Below are positions 43,824 to 53,228 of a stretch of 64,000 bases of DNA, one piece after another. Source of the stretch: Bacteroidales bacterium UBA6401 (GTDB lineage: Bacteria > Bacteroidota > Bacteroidia > Bacteroidales > UBA932); contig DJPX01000004.1 of the NCBI GenBank assembly GCA_002438635.1, positions 9,965 to 73,964 of the forward strand, read 5' to 3'. The notes beneath the pieces were generated by a model that had not been told where the DNA came from, searched no databases, and saw nothing but the letters and a program-made list of their open reading frames with translations. Numbering within the stretch: position 1 is the first letter of the stretch; every line of letters begins with the position of its first letter. The position numbers and the translations under genes were made by a program.

Positions 43824-45803
43824 CTATCTAAATTTTTCATCGAGCAAGGCAGCTCGTTTCTCGGTCAAATTTTTCATCCTCTCTATCTCCAGTTCATAAG
43901 TCTGGGCAGGCATATTGGCCTCATCACTATACTGATAATAGAACTTCCATACAGAGAAATTGGCCTCTATGGCTTTGTGCATCTGTTTAGGCTTTTCTTC
44001 TAGTTCGGAAAGCACTTTCGCTTTTAGTTCGGCTTTTTTTGAAGCCCATCTTTGCCCTACGAATTTCCTAAAATCTGCATCTTGCCAGAAACGATGGAAC
44101 CAATCCGGATTAATATATGGTGGCATATAAAACCCTCCGTATATCATCAATTGGGTCAACGTATCCCCATGCGGAGTGCGTTTATCGTTATTCCACCCCT
44201 TGTCGAGATCCCAGATTGGCCCGAAATATATTTTATCGACTCCACGACGCTTGTAAAAATAAGTACTGGTATACCCGTCCATATCCCCTGCAAATTCCTT
44301 TATAATAATGAAATCTGCAAGAGAACATTCATCGAAATACTTTCTCCATCCATTTGTAGGATCTTTAAAATCAGATGAATATAACACTTTTTCAGCCTTA
44401 TCTATGAAATCCTCCATGTACTGGTATTGCGCTATATCCATATCATCATCTTTAGGATACTTATGGTCCATATAAATCCCATGGCTAGAAGTAAATGCCA
44501 CAGGGTATCCTTCATCGTTATGTATGTTCGTTTCTATCAAATGTCCTCCTGTAATCTTTTCAGCATCGGCACCATCATCTTTCTCGAGTTTATCAAGGCC
44601 AATCCTTCCCTTCGACACTTCCATGTGGTCGGACATCTGATAAACACCATGGAATTCATTTCCCATATACACGTTCACGAATTGTGAACAAGGAGTAAAT
44701 GTAAGAGTATGTTCATCGTGAAAAGTATCACCGGAACTGAACAAGATACGTGACATCTCAAATGCAAGATGATTTCGAAGCAAAGACTTGTCCATATCGT
44801 GAGCAAGTATCACCCACGACTTTGCCTTGGCATGATTTAGTCCTATAGGGCTAAACTTTTCTGGAAATTTTATGCGATAAGGCTTTTTAGGAAGTCCCCA
44901 AGTGGAGTTTCCTCGTCCTCGTATTTCTACTTCTTCATTACTTTGAGATGACCACATACCTTCTTGTGAGCCCGGGCGATAAAGGTCAAGTTTTGTCTTT
45001 TTATACGTCTCTTTAGATGTTATTTCAGACGCAGGGATATGGATGCGCATAACAGGGAGTTCAGTGTTAATCTGAGGACAGTTAAAACTTAACTTATATA
45101 TATTTTCTTCCCCATTTTCCGCCTTTACCACAATTTCGAAATCATCCGCAAAAGATATAGCACTTTCTCCTGACACTATGCTTTGACCATTCACGCTAAC
45201 GGACTGCCCGTCTGTTTCGAAAGTAGGGACAAGCATTTGTGGCTCCTGCTTATCTATCCACTTTAGATACATTGCGCTGTAAGTCTTAGTCTTTTCGTCC
45301 AAAGTGAATGCTACATCCTTTTCAAGCCCATTGGCATCTGCCTTGATAACAAAAGAAACTAAACTATTAGTTCCGCTTTTCTTTCTTTCCTGAGTTATAT
45401 TTAGGATCTGGCTTTCACATTCTGGCGCACTGATAGTTATAATAGCACTTCTATCTTCTCCACTTTCAAGAGCGTCTATAGTAAGCACAAGATCATATTC
45501 ATCTATATCAGATGCTACGGCCTCTGATTTTCCCTTCACATGGCTTGAACATAGAACGGACACCCACGAAGCAGATGACTCAACAGAAGGTCTTCTATTA
45601 GTCGAGAACTGATATGTATAAACCCCACCTTCCGCAGAGACGATTAGTGGCTCTGCCTTAAAGACAAGAACAGGGTCCGACTTAGGCTTATCCATCTCTC
45701 CTCCCGGGCTCGGCGTCGGAACCACAGTTTCAGGCTTACGGCAAGCAAACACTGCCACTGCAGCACATATCCCACATAAGACGCGTTTTATATTATAATT
45801 CAT
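43824..45803 (-). CDS. CotH kinase domain lipoprotein with N-terminal BACON-like domain
   Basis: The ATG at 45803 (MNYNIKRVLCGICAAVAVFACRK) gives a lipobox (VFAC) and 659 residues. A Bacteroidota carbohydrate-binding type (BACON-like) domain is likely at about 45-140 (VSAEGGVYTYQFST and SWVSVL), then a linker domain. The CotH kinase fold follows: VEIRGRGNSTWGLPKKPYRIKF, LLRNHLAFEMSRIL, FVNVYMGNEFHGVYQMSDHMEVSKGRIG, and GDMDGYTSTYFYKRR...GPIWDLDKGWNN with the metal-binding Asp residues. CotH phosphorylates a spore-coat protein in Bacillus; its role in Bacteroidota loci is not known. It is last in the minus-strand half of the locus, just after a terminator-like hairpin. Confidence 0.85.
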   Translation of the reverse strand: MNYNIKRVLCGICAAVAVFACRKPETVVPTPSPGGEMDKPKSDPVLVFKAEPLIVSAEGGVYTYQFSTNRRPSVESSASWVSVLCSSHVKGKSEAVASDIDEYDLVLTIDALESGEDRSAIITISAPECESQILNITQERKKSGTNSLVSFVIKADANGLEKDVAFTLDEKTKTYSAMYLKWIDKQEPQMLVPTFETDGQSVSVNGQSIVSGESAISFADDFEIVVKAENGEENIYKLSFNCPQINTELPVMRIHIPASEITSKETYKKTKLDLYRPGSQEGMWSSQSNEEVEIRGRGNSTWGLPKKPYRIKFPEKFSPIGLNHAKAKSWVILAHDMDKSLLRNHLAFEMSRILFSSGDTFHDEHTLTFTPCSQFVNVYMGNEFHGVYQMSDHMEVSKGRIGLDKLEKDDGADAEKITGGHLIETNIHNDEGYPVAFTSSHGIYMDHKYPKDDDMDIAQYQYMEDFIDKAEKVLYSSDFKDPTNGWRKYFDECSLADFIIIKEFAGDMDGYTSTYFYKRRGVDKIYFGPIWDLDKGWNNDKRTPHGDTLTQLMIYGGFYMPPYINPDWFHRFWQDADFRKFVGQRWASKKAELKAKVLSELEEKPKQMHKAIEANFSVWKFYYQYSDEANMPAQTYELEIERMKNLTEKRAALLDEKFR

Positions 45804-45822
45804 AGTTTTAATTACATAAAAA

Positions 45823-45852
45823 GAGCCGGCCTTGATTACTCCCGACCGGCCC
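45823..45852 (-). terminator. Terminator-like hairpin just before the CotH gene
   Basis: On the minus strand GGGCCGGTC (45844-45852) pairs with GGCCGGCTC (45823-45831), 9 bp with two G-U pairs, and TTTTT follows (45822-45818). It lies between the LamG gene stop (45875) and the CotH start (45803), with only 14 bases from the T-run to the ATG. It should stop or reduce transcription into the CotH gene. Confidence 0.7.
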
Positions 45853-45874
45853 AATTTCCATTATACCTTAAACA

Positions 45875-47533
45875 TTATTCCTCAGGAAGAGCGACTTCAA
45901 CGAACTTGATACCATTATCTCCCTTATTCGTACCATCCTGTGTTCTAACGCCTGTCTCACCATAAAGCGCATTACCATTTCCTGTAGCATCTTCGATGCT
46001 TGTGCCTTCGCCCTTAGTGAATTTCCAATAAGAGTAAAGACCTTCTGACTTAGGATCTACCGTGTAGAAATGATCAGCAGCCTTAAGATCTTCTGCAGTA
46101 AGGACTTTCTTCCAGATACGGATTTCTGTCATGTAACCATTCAAAGAACGATTAGGATCGTATGAATATCCCATCCAGAAAGCACGATCTCCATAAGCTT
46201 CGTAACTCCAGTCTGGAGTAAAGTCTACAGAAGGATAGTAAAATTGTGTTTCACCCTTAAGTTCTCCATTTACATATATTTTTACATACGCATAATAATC
46301 AGACTCCAGTGAATATGTGCATGCTACATGATACCAAGTATCTGTTTCAAAATAGAACGGAACAGCGTAATTACCCGACCTTGTAGCTAATTGTAATTGA
46401 TTCTTCTTAGCAGAATCGCCAAAACGAAGAAGGAATTTCCCCTCTATACCCATAAGAGTAGAGATATCATGCTTAAACTCGTTAGCTTTAAACAAACACT
46501 CTAATGTTACCTTTTCAGCATAACCTAGTTTTTCAATGGTAGTGCTCTCCCATTTAGGGAATAGACGGTTTTCATTCATATCGGCAGCCCAAGAAACCAA
46601 TGTCTCCTGCTGAGTTACCCTTACTATTGCTGTAAGTGGAGTTTCCCCTTCAGCGGCGTCAGTCTGAGTAAAGACGATGTCTGCAGAACGCTTGGTTGTA
46701 CCTGCTTTTACATCGAACTTCTCTTTACCATTTTCAAGGCCCTTATACTCTATCCAATCCTTACCTTCAGCCGCAACTTCTACCTTGTAAGCTACATTGG
46801 TGATAAGTTCTACTTCGATAGTCTCACCTGCAGGCTTAGCACTTATCTTATCCTTCACAGCTTCAAGACGATGCTGAGCTTCCTGAGTAAGAGTTACACT
46901 TACAGGATCCACTCCCTCGCCGGAAATAGTAATGGTTGCGGTTCTATCTTCCAATGCCGTAAGAGCAGCATAGTCAAATGCGAATTTAGCCTCACCCTCT
47001 TTTTCGCCCTCAAGAGTAACTCTGTAAGTTAACCAGTCAGCAGCACCTTCACTGAGCGTAGCAGTAAGCTGACGATAGAAAATAGAAGATTCAACGATAA
47101 GTTCATAACGGCCTTCGTTATAATCTACTATCACATTGGCTGGGGACACTAAATTAAGATGATCTGGAACCACCTCCTTAGGAAGGGAGGTCAAAACATA
47201 AGTTTCTTCTGCCTTTCCACACTTAAATGTGTACTCTGCGACAAGTTTCTTATCTGTTGTATTCTCGCTTACATTAAATTCCACAATATCACCATCTACA
47301 CCACTCTCCTTCGATGCCACAACCCAGCTACTGTAATCAGCCTTACTGGTCATAGTCCACTCTGCAGAACTAGACACGAGAACCTTTGCCACGCCGCCCT
47401 CTGCAGCTACATCCCCGGTTTTAGGAGTAACTGAGATCTTATCCGATGTAGGCGGAGCTACGATCACATCTTTAGGCTCCTGACAACCCCACAATGCGAG
47501 TGCAGTTGCAACTGCCATAATTAATTTTTTCAT
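45875..47533 (-). CDS. Surface lipoprotein with BACON and LamG domains, probable glycan-binding protein
   Basis: The 552-residue product begins with a type II signal peptide (MKKLIMAVATALALWGCQEP, lipobox LWGC). Two BACON-type repeats follow (about 34-105, KISVTPKTGDVAAEGGVAKV; and about 125-310, with repeated DRTATITISGEG-like blocks and TQ endings). A C-terminal concanavalin-like LamG/LamGL domain occupies about 325-540 (ECLFKANEFKHDISTLMGIEGKFLLRFGD; FWMGYSYDPNRSLNGYMTEIRIWKK). No catalytic residues are visible, so it should bind glycan at the cell surface. The LamG part is clearly paralogous to that of the product of 49301-50554. Confidence 0.82.
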   Translation of the reverse strand: MKKLIMAVATALALWGCQEPKDVIVAPPTSDKISVTPKTGDVAAEGGVAKVLVSSSAEWTMTSKADYSSWVVASKESGVDGDIVEFNVSENTTDKKLVAEYTFKCGKAEETYVLTSLPKEVVPDHLNLVSPANVIVDYNEGRYELIVESSIFYRQLTATLSEGAADWLTYRVTLEGEKEGEAKFAFDYAALTALEDRTATITISGEGVDPVSVTLTQEAQHRLEAVKDKISAKPAGETIEVELITNVAYKVEVAAEGKDWIEYKGLENGKEKFDVKAGTTKRSADIVFTQTDAAEGETPLTAIVRVTQQETLVSWAADMNENRLFPKWESTTIEKLGYAEKVTLECLFKANEFKHDISTLMGIEGKFLLRFGDSAKKNQLQLATRSGNYAVPFYFETDTWYHVACTYSLESDYYAYVKIYVNGELKGETQFYYPSVDFTPDWSYEAYGDRAFWMGYSYDPNRSLNGYMTEIRIWKKVLTAEDLKAADHFYTVDPKSEGLYSYWKFTKGEGTSIEDATGNGNALYGETGVRTQDGTNKGDNGIKFVEVALPEE

Positions 47534-47562
47534 ATTGTCTATTGTTTTATGTTATTATTATT

Positions 47563-49251
47563 CTAAAGTTGACGAGGAATCGGATTATATTTTCCTTCAC
47601 CTATCTTATCCCATACCTGTGTAGGGGTCTTGAGATCTTGTCCATAAAGGCCTTTCGCTACATTTCTGAATTGCTCAAGTGAGTGAGTATAGTTACTCTT
47701 TATAGAACCGGTACCCGAAGGATCAAACGCAAACCACATGATCCATCCATAACCATCTTCCTTAATTTGAGCAGCATCACTTTCAGAGATAGTCTGACCA
47801 TAGTTAAGCTGAATAGAATCTCCGGAACAATTAGCCTTTGTCAAATCTCCAAATGGCCTTGTAAACTGACCATAATTAGCCACCATGAAATCCAACCACT
47901 TAGATACCGGAACTTCTTCACCTGTTTCCTGATCCTTCATAGTACCAGGAACTGAAGAAAGATTACCATAAGCAAATGTAGAAACTTCTGTAGGCCAAGG
48001 GCATTCCTTAGCAAGTGCCTTCTTTAACTCATAGCAAAGTCTTCCACCAGCAGCGGAACTTGTGTTTGTAAACCACTTATTTCCAATTATAGGACTGCTT
48101 GAATACTCATCATCAAGGTTTACACCATCAAGTTTATAAGTCTTACAAGCCTCGGCAACTTCCTTAGCCCACTCGGCTGCTCCCCAGTCTGAAAGCTGGC
48201 AAAGTCCTGCTGCATCGTGATTACCGAGAAGTCCGAGATAAACCTTAATACCTTTCTTACGTAGTGGCTGAAGATATACATCAGATTCATCAAGAAGTGC
48301 CTGTACGTTAGGATTATTCTTAAGATAAACTACATCATCTGTAGTATTATAATTAATATTTGCTGCGAACAGAATAACTGCATCAAGGAATGGAGTACCA
48401 TCTTCGAGCAAAAATTCCATAGCATTTAGTGGGTTACAGTCATTTACTTCAATATAAACGACATTCTTCACTTGCTTAGGATTAATTTTGGTAATTATTC
48501 CGTTTACACGGCAGTCAGATTGCTTTACAACGGCATTCTTTACATCTTTAAGGAAAAGAGGAATTAGATAAGATGGGCCAGGAGTAATGGTCGTAACGTC
48601 AAGTTTAACTTCCACTTCGTCAGACTCTGTCTTACCTGCAGGAATTACTATCTTTCCTTCAGCAGGAATATTAACTTTATCCATAGGGAAAAGTTCGGCC
48701 TCTGCCTCATTAAGGAAATTATATTCAACAAGATACGCTTCGTCATAGAAAAGTTGTACCTCTACATCATTGTCAACTGCTTCTGCAAGTGAAACGGTAA
48801 GTTTAAGAGAGAGTTCTGTGTCAGTTTTTGTGCTTAGGTTCAAATCTGACTTAGAATTCAGTTTTACCGCTACTCCTTTTCCTGGCTCTGGCGTATCTCC
48901 ACCCTCAGCTGCCTCTTGGTAAACATTGATGGATACTGGCTGAGCCGGGTCAGCTGTGATTTTGATACGGCCTAAGTTAGCTGCCGCATTTTTGTTTTCT
49001 TTTACATTAACTTTCAGTTTATCGCCTTCTTTAGTAAGGACTATCCATTCATCTGCACTGAACTTCCAATCATCTACATTGGTTTCAACAGTAAGAATGA
49101 CATCGGCATTATCCTTTGCCTTAAAGGACAGTGTCTCGCTTGGAGTCACTGAAAGTGTCGCTACGATCTCGTTAGGATCTTTTTTACAAGAAATGAGGGA
49201 GATGGACAATAAAGCGATGCCCGCCAAACCCTTAAAAATTCTTTTTAGCAT
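47563..49251 (-). CDS. GH18 endo-beta-N-acetylglucosaminidase, surface lipoprotein
   Basis: The enzyme cuts the GlcNAc-GlcNAc bond of N-glycans and releases the glycan from protein. The 562-residue product has a lipobox (SLISC, Cys22), a BACON domain (about 31-112), a DUF1735-like domain (about 125-255) and a GH18 barrel from about 262. The catalytic motif DGVNLDDE (375-382) fits DxxDxDxE in the relaxed form DGxNxDxE, with E382 as acid and D380 helping the substrate-assisted mechanism. Domain order is like BT3987, a high-mannose-specific enzyme. Together with GH92 and GH130 in the locus, high-mannose N-glycan is the likely substrate. Confidence 0.9.
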   Translation of the reverse strand: MLKRIFKGLAGIALLSISLISCKKDPNEIVATLSVTPSETLSFKAKDNADVILTVETNVDDWKFSADEWIVLTKEGDKLKVNVKENKNAAANLGRIKITADPAQPVSINVYQEAAEGGDTPEPGKGVAVKLNSKSDLNLSTKTDTELSLKLTVSLAEAVDNDVEVQLFYDEAYLVEYNFLNEAEAELFPMDKVNIPAEGKIVIPAGKTESDEVEVKLDVTTITPGPSYLIPLFLKDVKNAVVKQSDCRVNGIITKINPKQVKNVVYIEVNDCNPLNAMEFLLEDGTPFLDAVILFAANINYNTTDDVVYLKNNPNVQALLDESDVYLQPLRKKGIKVYLGLLGNHDAAGLCQLSDWGAAEWAKEVAEACKTYKLDGVNLDDEYSSSPIIGNKWFTNTSSAAGGRLCYELKKALAKECPWPTEVSTFAYGNLSSVPGTMKDQETGEEVPVSKWLDFMVANYGQFTRPFGDLTKANCSGDSIQLNYGQTISESDAAQIKEDGYGWIMWFAFDPSGTGSIKSNYTHSLEQFRNVAKGLYGQDLKTPTQVWDKIGEGKYNPIPRQL

Positions 49252-49300
49252 AATAAAGGTTATTTAATTAATTGTTGGTTAATAAATTATATATTATTTC

Positions 49301-50554
49301 TTATTCTACAGGAAGTGAAACTGAATGCCATACTAAATCGTGATCTGCAGTAAGGTCATTACCATACTTCGACCAGTCTTTGATGATCTTCCCTTGTCCA
49401 TCCGAAAATTTCCAATAAGCAAGAAGAGAGTCATCTATATCCTTAGCATACAATTTATAAAAATGATTAGGGCTATTAATTTCTTCGGCAGTAAGAACTC
49501 TATTCCACAAGCGAGCTTCAGCTATCATTCCATCAAGGAAACGATCCGCATCATAAGAATAGCCTACCCAGAAACAACGTGGTTTTCCATCATCTTCTTC
49601 TGAATGCGCAGCCCCGAAATTAACAGATTTAAATTCGACAGGGACCTGTACCCCATCTTTTGTTATTACTCCTATCTGTGAATGATCTGCTTCTGCACGA
49701 AGACGGCCATCGAGATAAACCTGAATATAGCCTTTATTAAAAGTAACGGCTATATGGTACCATCTATCTGTCTTGAGCTGTAAAGCTGCATCTGTAACAT
49801 CCGCACGAAGAGTTGAACCACCCTCTACATCCTTATAGGCACAAGCTATTTGAATCTGGTTCTTAGGGATAGTTACATCACCTATTCTTACCAGAAAATG
49901 GTCTTCTACTCCCATAACCGTCTCAATATAACTTTCGTTATTAAATGCATGACAGTTTATAAGTGCCTCCATAGTAAAAGCTTCCAGGTTCTTCACTTCT
50001 TCGAAATTATCCCATACAGGCCATGCTCTATTACTTTTAAGATCACCTACACAGTTCACAAGCGAAGCTTTCTTTACCACATAATAAAGATGCTTTGAAC
50101 TTTCAAGAACCTCCACCCCATCTGCTGAAACAGAGATAGGAAGAACATAAGTCTTACTATAATCTAACTTATCCAAATCCTTAAACACTATGTCCTCGGA
50201 ATTACTTGAAATATCGCCTGCACGGATTACTAATTCAAGCCCTGTAATATCACAGTTCTCGTCTGGAAGAAGTTCCACTTGTGGATCGTAAAATGCCTCA
50301 CGGTAAGTATCCAAAAGTTCAGAAGATTTTACCATGCTGGCATGCACATCTTTCTCGAGAGGTTGCGCTACCCCTATTACCACCTGCCTCGTTAGAGTTT
50401 TCACGCCCTCATCCGTAGCGACACGAACTTCGTCCCGATAAGAATCCGCCTTAACAAATAGTTTATTTTCAAAACTATCCGACTGTTTCATACATCCTGA
50501 CAGTGCAATCACCGCTGCCACGAAGCCAACTATTGAATTATTAATTTTTTTCAT
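49301..50554 (-). CDS. Surface lipoprotein with DUF1735 and LamG domains
   Basis: The 417-residue product has a type II signal peptide (MKKINNSIVGFVAAVIALSGC, lipobox ALSGC). A DUF1735-type beta domain occupies about 30-165 (RDEVRVATDEGVKTLTRQVV; KTYVLPISVS), followed by a LamG/concanavalin-like domain at about 170-410 (FTMEALINCHAFNNESYIETVMG; FWVGYSYDADRFLDGMIAEARLWNR). It lacks catalytic residues and probably binds glycan beside SusD. The LamG domain is a paralogue of that in the 45875-47533 product; the N-terminal domains differ. It lies 8 bases after the GH18-like gene. Confidence 0.82.
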   Translation of the reverse strand: MKKINNSIVGFVAAVIALSGCMKQSDSFENKLFVKADSYRDEVRVATDEGVKTLTRQVVIGVAQPLEKDVHASMVKSSELLDTYREAFYDPQVELLPDENCDITGLELVIRAGDISSNSEDIVFKDLDKLDYSKTYVLPISVSADGVEVLESSKHLYYVVKKASLVNCVGDLKSNRAWPVWDNFEEVKNLEAFTMEALINCHAFNNESYIETVMGVEDHFLVRIGDVTIPKNQIQIACAYKDVEGGSTLRADVTDAALQLKTDRWYHIAVTFNKGYIQVYLDGRLRAEADHSQIGVITKDGVQVPVEFKSVNFGAAHSEEDDGKPRCFWVGYSYDADRFLDGMIAEARLWNRVLTAEEINSPNHFYKLYAKDIDDSLLAYWKFSDGQGKIIKDWSKYGNDLTADHDLVWHSVSLPVE

Positions 50555-50562
50555 AATCGTCC

Positions 50563-51576
50563 TTATTTTTCATCCTCTGATGGCACTACTTCAGAAGTAG
50601 AAGGGTTCATCGTGTTGATGGCAGTTCTAATATTCCAAAATGCTGAAGTCTTATTAAAATAATCATCGTACGCATTTGAAACCGCAAGCCCGAGCGGAGT
50701 GAATTTCTCGTTATTCTGCTCTTCAAGTACCCATTGTGCGGCCTCTACTGCAGAACGCCCAACCTGCTCCGGGTTATCCGTAGATGGTACCGTTACCTCC
50801 ATTATTATACGATCAGTCGGAGCATCGCCCAAACGTGTAACTAAAACATTTAGTTTTTTCTCCTCTCCCGCAATTATAACCACGTGACTTATAGCCGCTA
50901 AAAACTCTTTATCAACTATATTACGGGCACTGCCACGGAAAACCAGTCTTAGCCCAGAAGTATTTTTATAAAATTCCATTATCGTGCTTATGTAGGTATC
51001 CTGTGACAATTGGTAAAAATGTGTAGAACGATTCCCAACATACGTTACCTGCAGCCCATGAAAACCATACTTAGTGCAATTCTCTAGTTGAGCCTGCGTC
51101 TTACTCTTGAAAAAGGAAACTATTTCCTCATCTGTAGCCGCCGGCCTGCCTTCATCAGCACGCTGATCTTCAAGAACACTCCATTCAGCATAAATAGGAG
51201 CATAGTCAACATTCAACAAAACCTCTGTGCCTTTACTTTCGCGAACTTGTTTAATCTCATCTGCAACGGATTTGTAGATTTCATCCCCATCCATAGTCAC
51301 ACAGATAAAATCCGCACTATCTGGCATAGCCATAAGATGCTGATTCTGACTCGATGGATGAGTCTCATATACTTTCATCGTCACAAACATCTGCTTGTGC
51401 TCCGACTTTTTATACTCACGTATTCCCTCGAGATACTTTTCATATCCTGATGGATCGAGTTGCTGTGGCGTTTTACGGTGGAAATCAAGATTCTGCGGTT
51501 GAGTCCACTTGTCACAAGAACTTGCAAGTGACAACACCACAAAGGTGAATAATATTGTTCTTATTACGCTTTTCAT
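50563..51576 (-). CDS. GH18-like lipoprotein without catalytic residues
   Basis: From the ATG at 51576 the product has 337 residues and a type II signal peptide with lipobox LASSC. A frame from a TTG at 51585 is also open, but ATG is preferred. The fold matches a GH18 barrel similar to non-catalytic proteins of Bacteroides N-glycan loci. At the position of the GH18 motif DGxxxDxE the sequence is HGLQVTYV (about 173-180), so all three acidic residues are missing. It is most likely a surface glycan-binding protein derived from an endoglycosidase. It begins 12 bases after the SusD stop, in the operon susC-susD-this gene-DUF1735/LamG-GH18. Confidence 0.78.
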   Translation of the reverse strand: MKSVIRTILFTFVVLSLASSCDKWTQPQNLDFHRKTPQQLDPSGYEKYLEGIREYKKSEHKQMFVTMKVYETHPSSQNQHLMAMPDSADFICVTMDGDEIYKSVADEIKQVRESKGTEVLLNVDYAPIYAEWSVLEDQRADEGRPAATDEEIVSFFKSKTQAQLENCTKYGFHGLQVTYVGNRSTHFYQLSQDTYISTIMEFYKNTSGLRLVFRGSARNIVDKEFLAAISHVVIIAGEEKKLNVLVTRLGDAPTDRIIMEVTVPSTDNPEQVGRSAVEAAQWVLEEQNNEKFTPLGLAVSNAYDDYFNKTSAFWNIRTAINTMNPSTSEVVPSEDEK

Positions 51577-51588
51577 ATTTCTCAATCT

Positions 51589-53211
51589 TTACTTTGACAC
51601 TACTTCAGGATTACAATCCCACCATAGTCTTGTGCTCATCTTATCAGCACCTTTGAGATACTCTGACACTGCCACACTTACATTTTCTCCGTTATTAGAG
51701 TACTCAGCAAGAGGATAAACCATTCGGCGAGCGCCGAATTCATTATCCACTACTCCTGAACTCTTATTTCCGGCATCTGTTGCAGGGAAGAATTTCGGAT
51801 AACCTGTGCGCCTGTGATCAGACCAAGCTTCTATGCCATTGTTGAAGTTGGCAATCCACTTTTGAATTATGATGCGTTCCTGCTTTTGTGCAGTCGTGGC
51901 TGCCTCATCCCATTTGACGGTAAGGCTCGAAAGTGGAGTAGCATAACTATTAAGACCTGCCGGGTCAGTATATGAAGAAGGCTTGTCGATATTGTTAGCA
52001 ATGTATTCAGCATATCCGGACGCCCCATTTTGATCGAAAGACAATCTTATGCCTTCGTTGTAAAATTCCTCTGCCGTACCTGCTCCCATATCAAAACCGA
52101 AGACAGCCTTAGCTTCTGCTTTAAGAAAAGCTACCTCAGCAGCATTCATCCATACGATTGGATCCGAGGTAGACACATTAACACCCGAATATTTACGCCC
52201 TACACTATTTAGTGATGGTTTTTCCACACTAACGCGTATTCCGACATAGTCGATGCCTTCAAATTCTGACTTTATGAAATATTTGCTACGACGTGGGTCA
52301 TTATACCCATTCATATAACATATAATGTCAGCAGCGGCATGAGTATCGCCACCGGTTACCGAACCTGATGGTTGATTATACTTTATCGCGGTGTATAAAG
52401 GGTTACCCTTTTCACCGAAAGCTACCGGCCGTAACATAGCGTTATCAGAATTATCAACCATACATCCTATTTCATGGTTCACCGCCTCCTCGGCCAATCT
52501 TTTTGCCTTCTCTTTATCTGCATAGACTATGCGCATAGCCATTCTCAATTTCAATGAATTGGCAAACTTACACCATTTTACCGCTGTTCCATCGAAAACC
52601 GGATCCGCCTTTGGAGATATGCTTGACAATCGATTTTCCGTAAGTGCCTTTATCGCAGCATCCAATTCTGCAAACATAGTATCATACACTTTTTCCTGTG
52701 AGTCATAGGGTACTGTTATCTTCCCACCCTGGCCAATTTGAGAATATGGAATAGGCCCATAAGTATCAGTAACACGAAGCATCGCCGTCACCTTTATTAT
52801 ATCACCTATCGCCAAAGTGACAGGATCATCCGTAATACTGCGAAGTTCTGAAAGATTCGAATATAGTGTCGGTATAACCTTATCACTAGCAAGCAATACC
52901 CTTGTCCAGTCATCGGTAGCATTAAAATTATCTATGGTCTTCTCAAAGGCTCCTGTAGTCGAATAATATCCACCCATCGGCCCACCAAGAAGACAATCCG
53001 TGAACTGCGCGGTATTTACATCAGTAGAAACCACTGCTCCACCCATAGCTGAGATGGCTGCCGATATTGCATACCCATCGGTAAGCGTCTGCTCCCTACT
53101 GACTTCGTACGGATTAGTATTTATCTCCAAATAATTTCCAGTACAAGAGAAGGTCAAAAAGCCAAGTACGGAAATCCCAGCGAAGAATTTCAATGACATA
53201 TTTGTTTTCAT
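51589..53211 (-). CDS. SusD/RagB-like starch-binding family lipoprotein
   Basis: SusD proteins form the lid over the SusC transporter and bind the glycan on the cell surface. The 540-residue product has a type II signal peptide with lipobox FLTFSC (Cys23), then YLEINTNPYEVSREQ. The helical SusD features are RVTDTYGPIPYSQIGQGG (about 145-162), MRIVYADKEKAKRLAEEAV (about 225) and WMNAAEVAFLKAEAKAVFGFDMGAGTAEEFYNEGIR (about 350-385), and it ends in the RRMVYPLAEYSNN block. It starts 17 bases after the susC stop, and must pair with that transporter. Confidence 0.93.
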   Translation of the reverse strand: MKTNMSLKFFAGISVLGFLTFSCTGNYLEINTNPYEVSREQTLTDGYAISAAISAMGGAVVSTDVNTAQFTDCLLGGPMGGYYSTTGAFEKTIDNFNATDDWTRVLLASDKVIPTLYSNLSELRSITDDPVTLAIGDIIKVTAMLRVTDTYGPIPYSQIGQGGKITVPYDSQEKVYDTMFAELDAAIKALTENRLSSISPKADPVFDGTAVKWCKFANSLKLRMAMRIVYADKEKAKRLAEEAVNHEIGCMVDNSDNAMLRPVAFGEKGNPLYTAIKYNQPSGSVTGGDTHAAADIICYMNGYNDPRRSKYFIKSEFEGIDYVGIRVSVEKPSLNSVGRKYSGVNVSTSDPIVWMNAAEVAFLKAEAKAVFGFDMGAGTAEEFYNEGIRLSFDQNGASGYAEYIANNIDKPSSYTDPAGLNSYATPLSSLTVKWDEAATTAQKQERIIIQKWIANFNNGIEAWSDHRRTGYPKFFPATDAGNKSSGVVDNEFGARRMVYPLAEYSNNGENVSVAVSEYLKGADKMSTRLWWDCNPEVVSK

Positions 53212-53228
53212 TTTTACTCCTTTTTGAA

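Noticed and set aside
47159..47434. Plus-strand frame of 91 codons inside the BACON/LamG gene
   Set aside because: Antisense shadow with a random-looking cysteine-rich product and no promoter.
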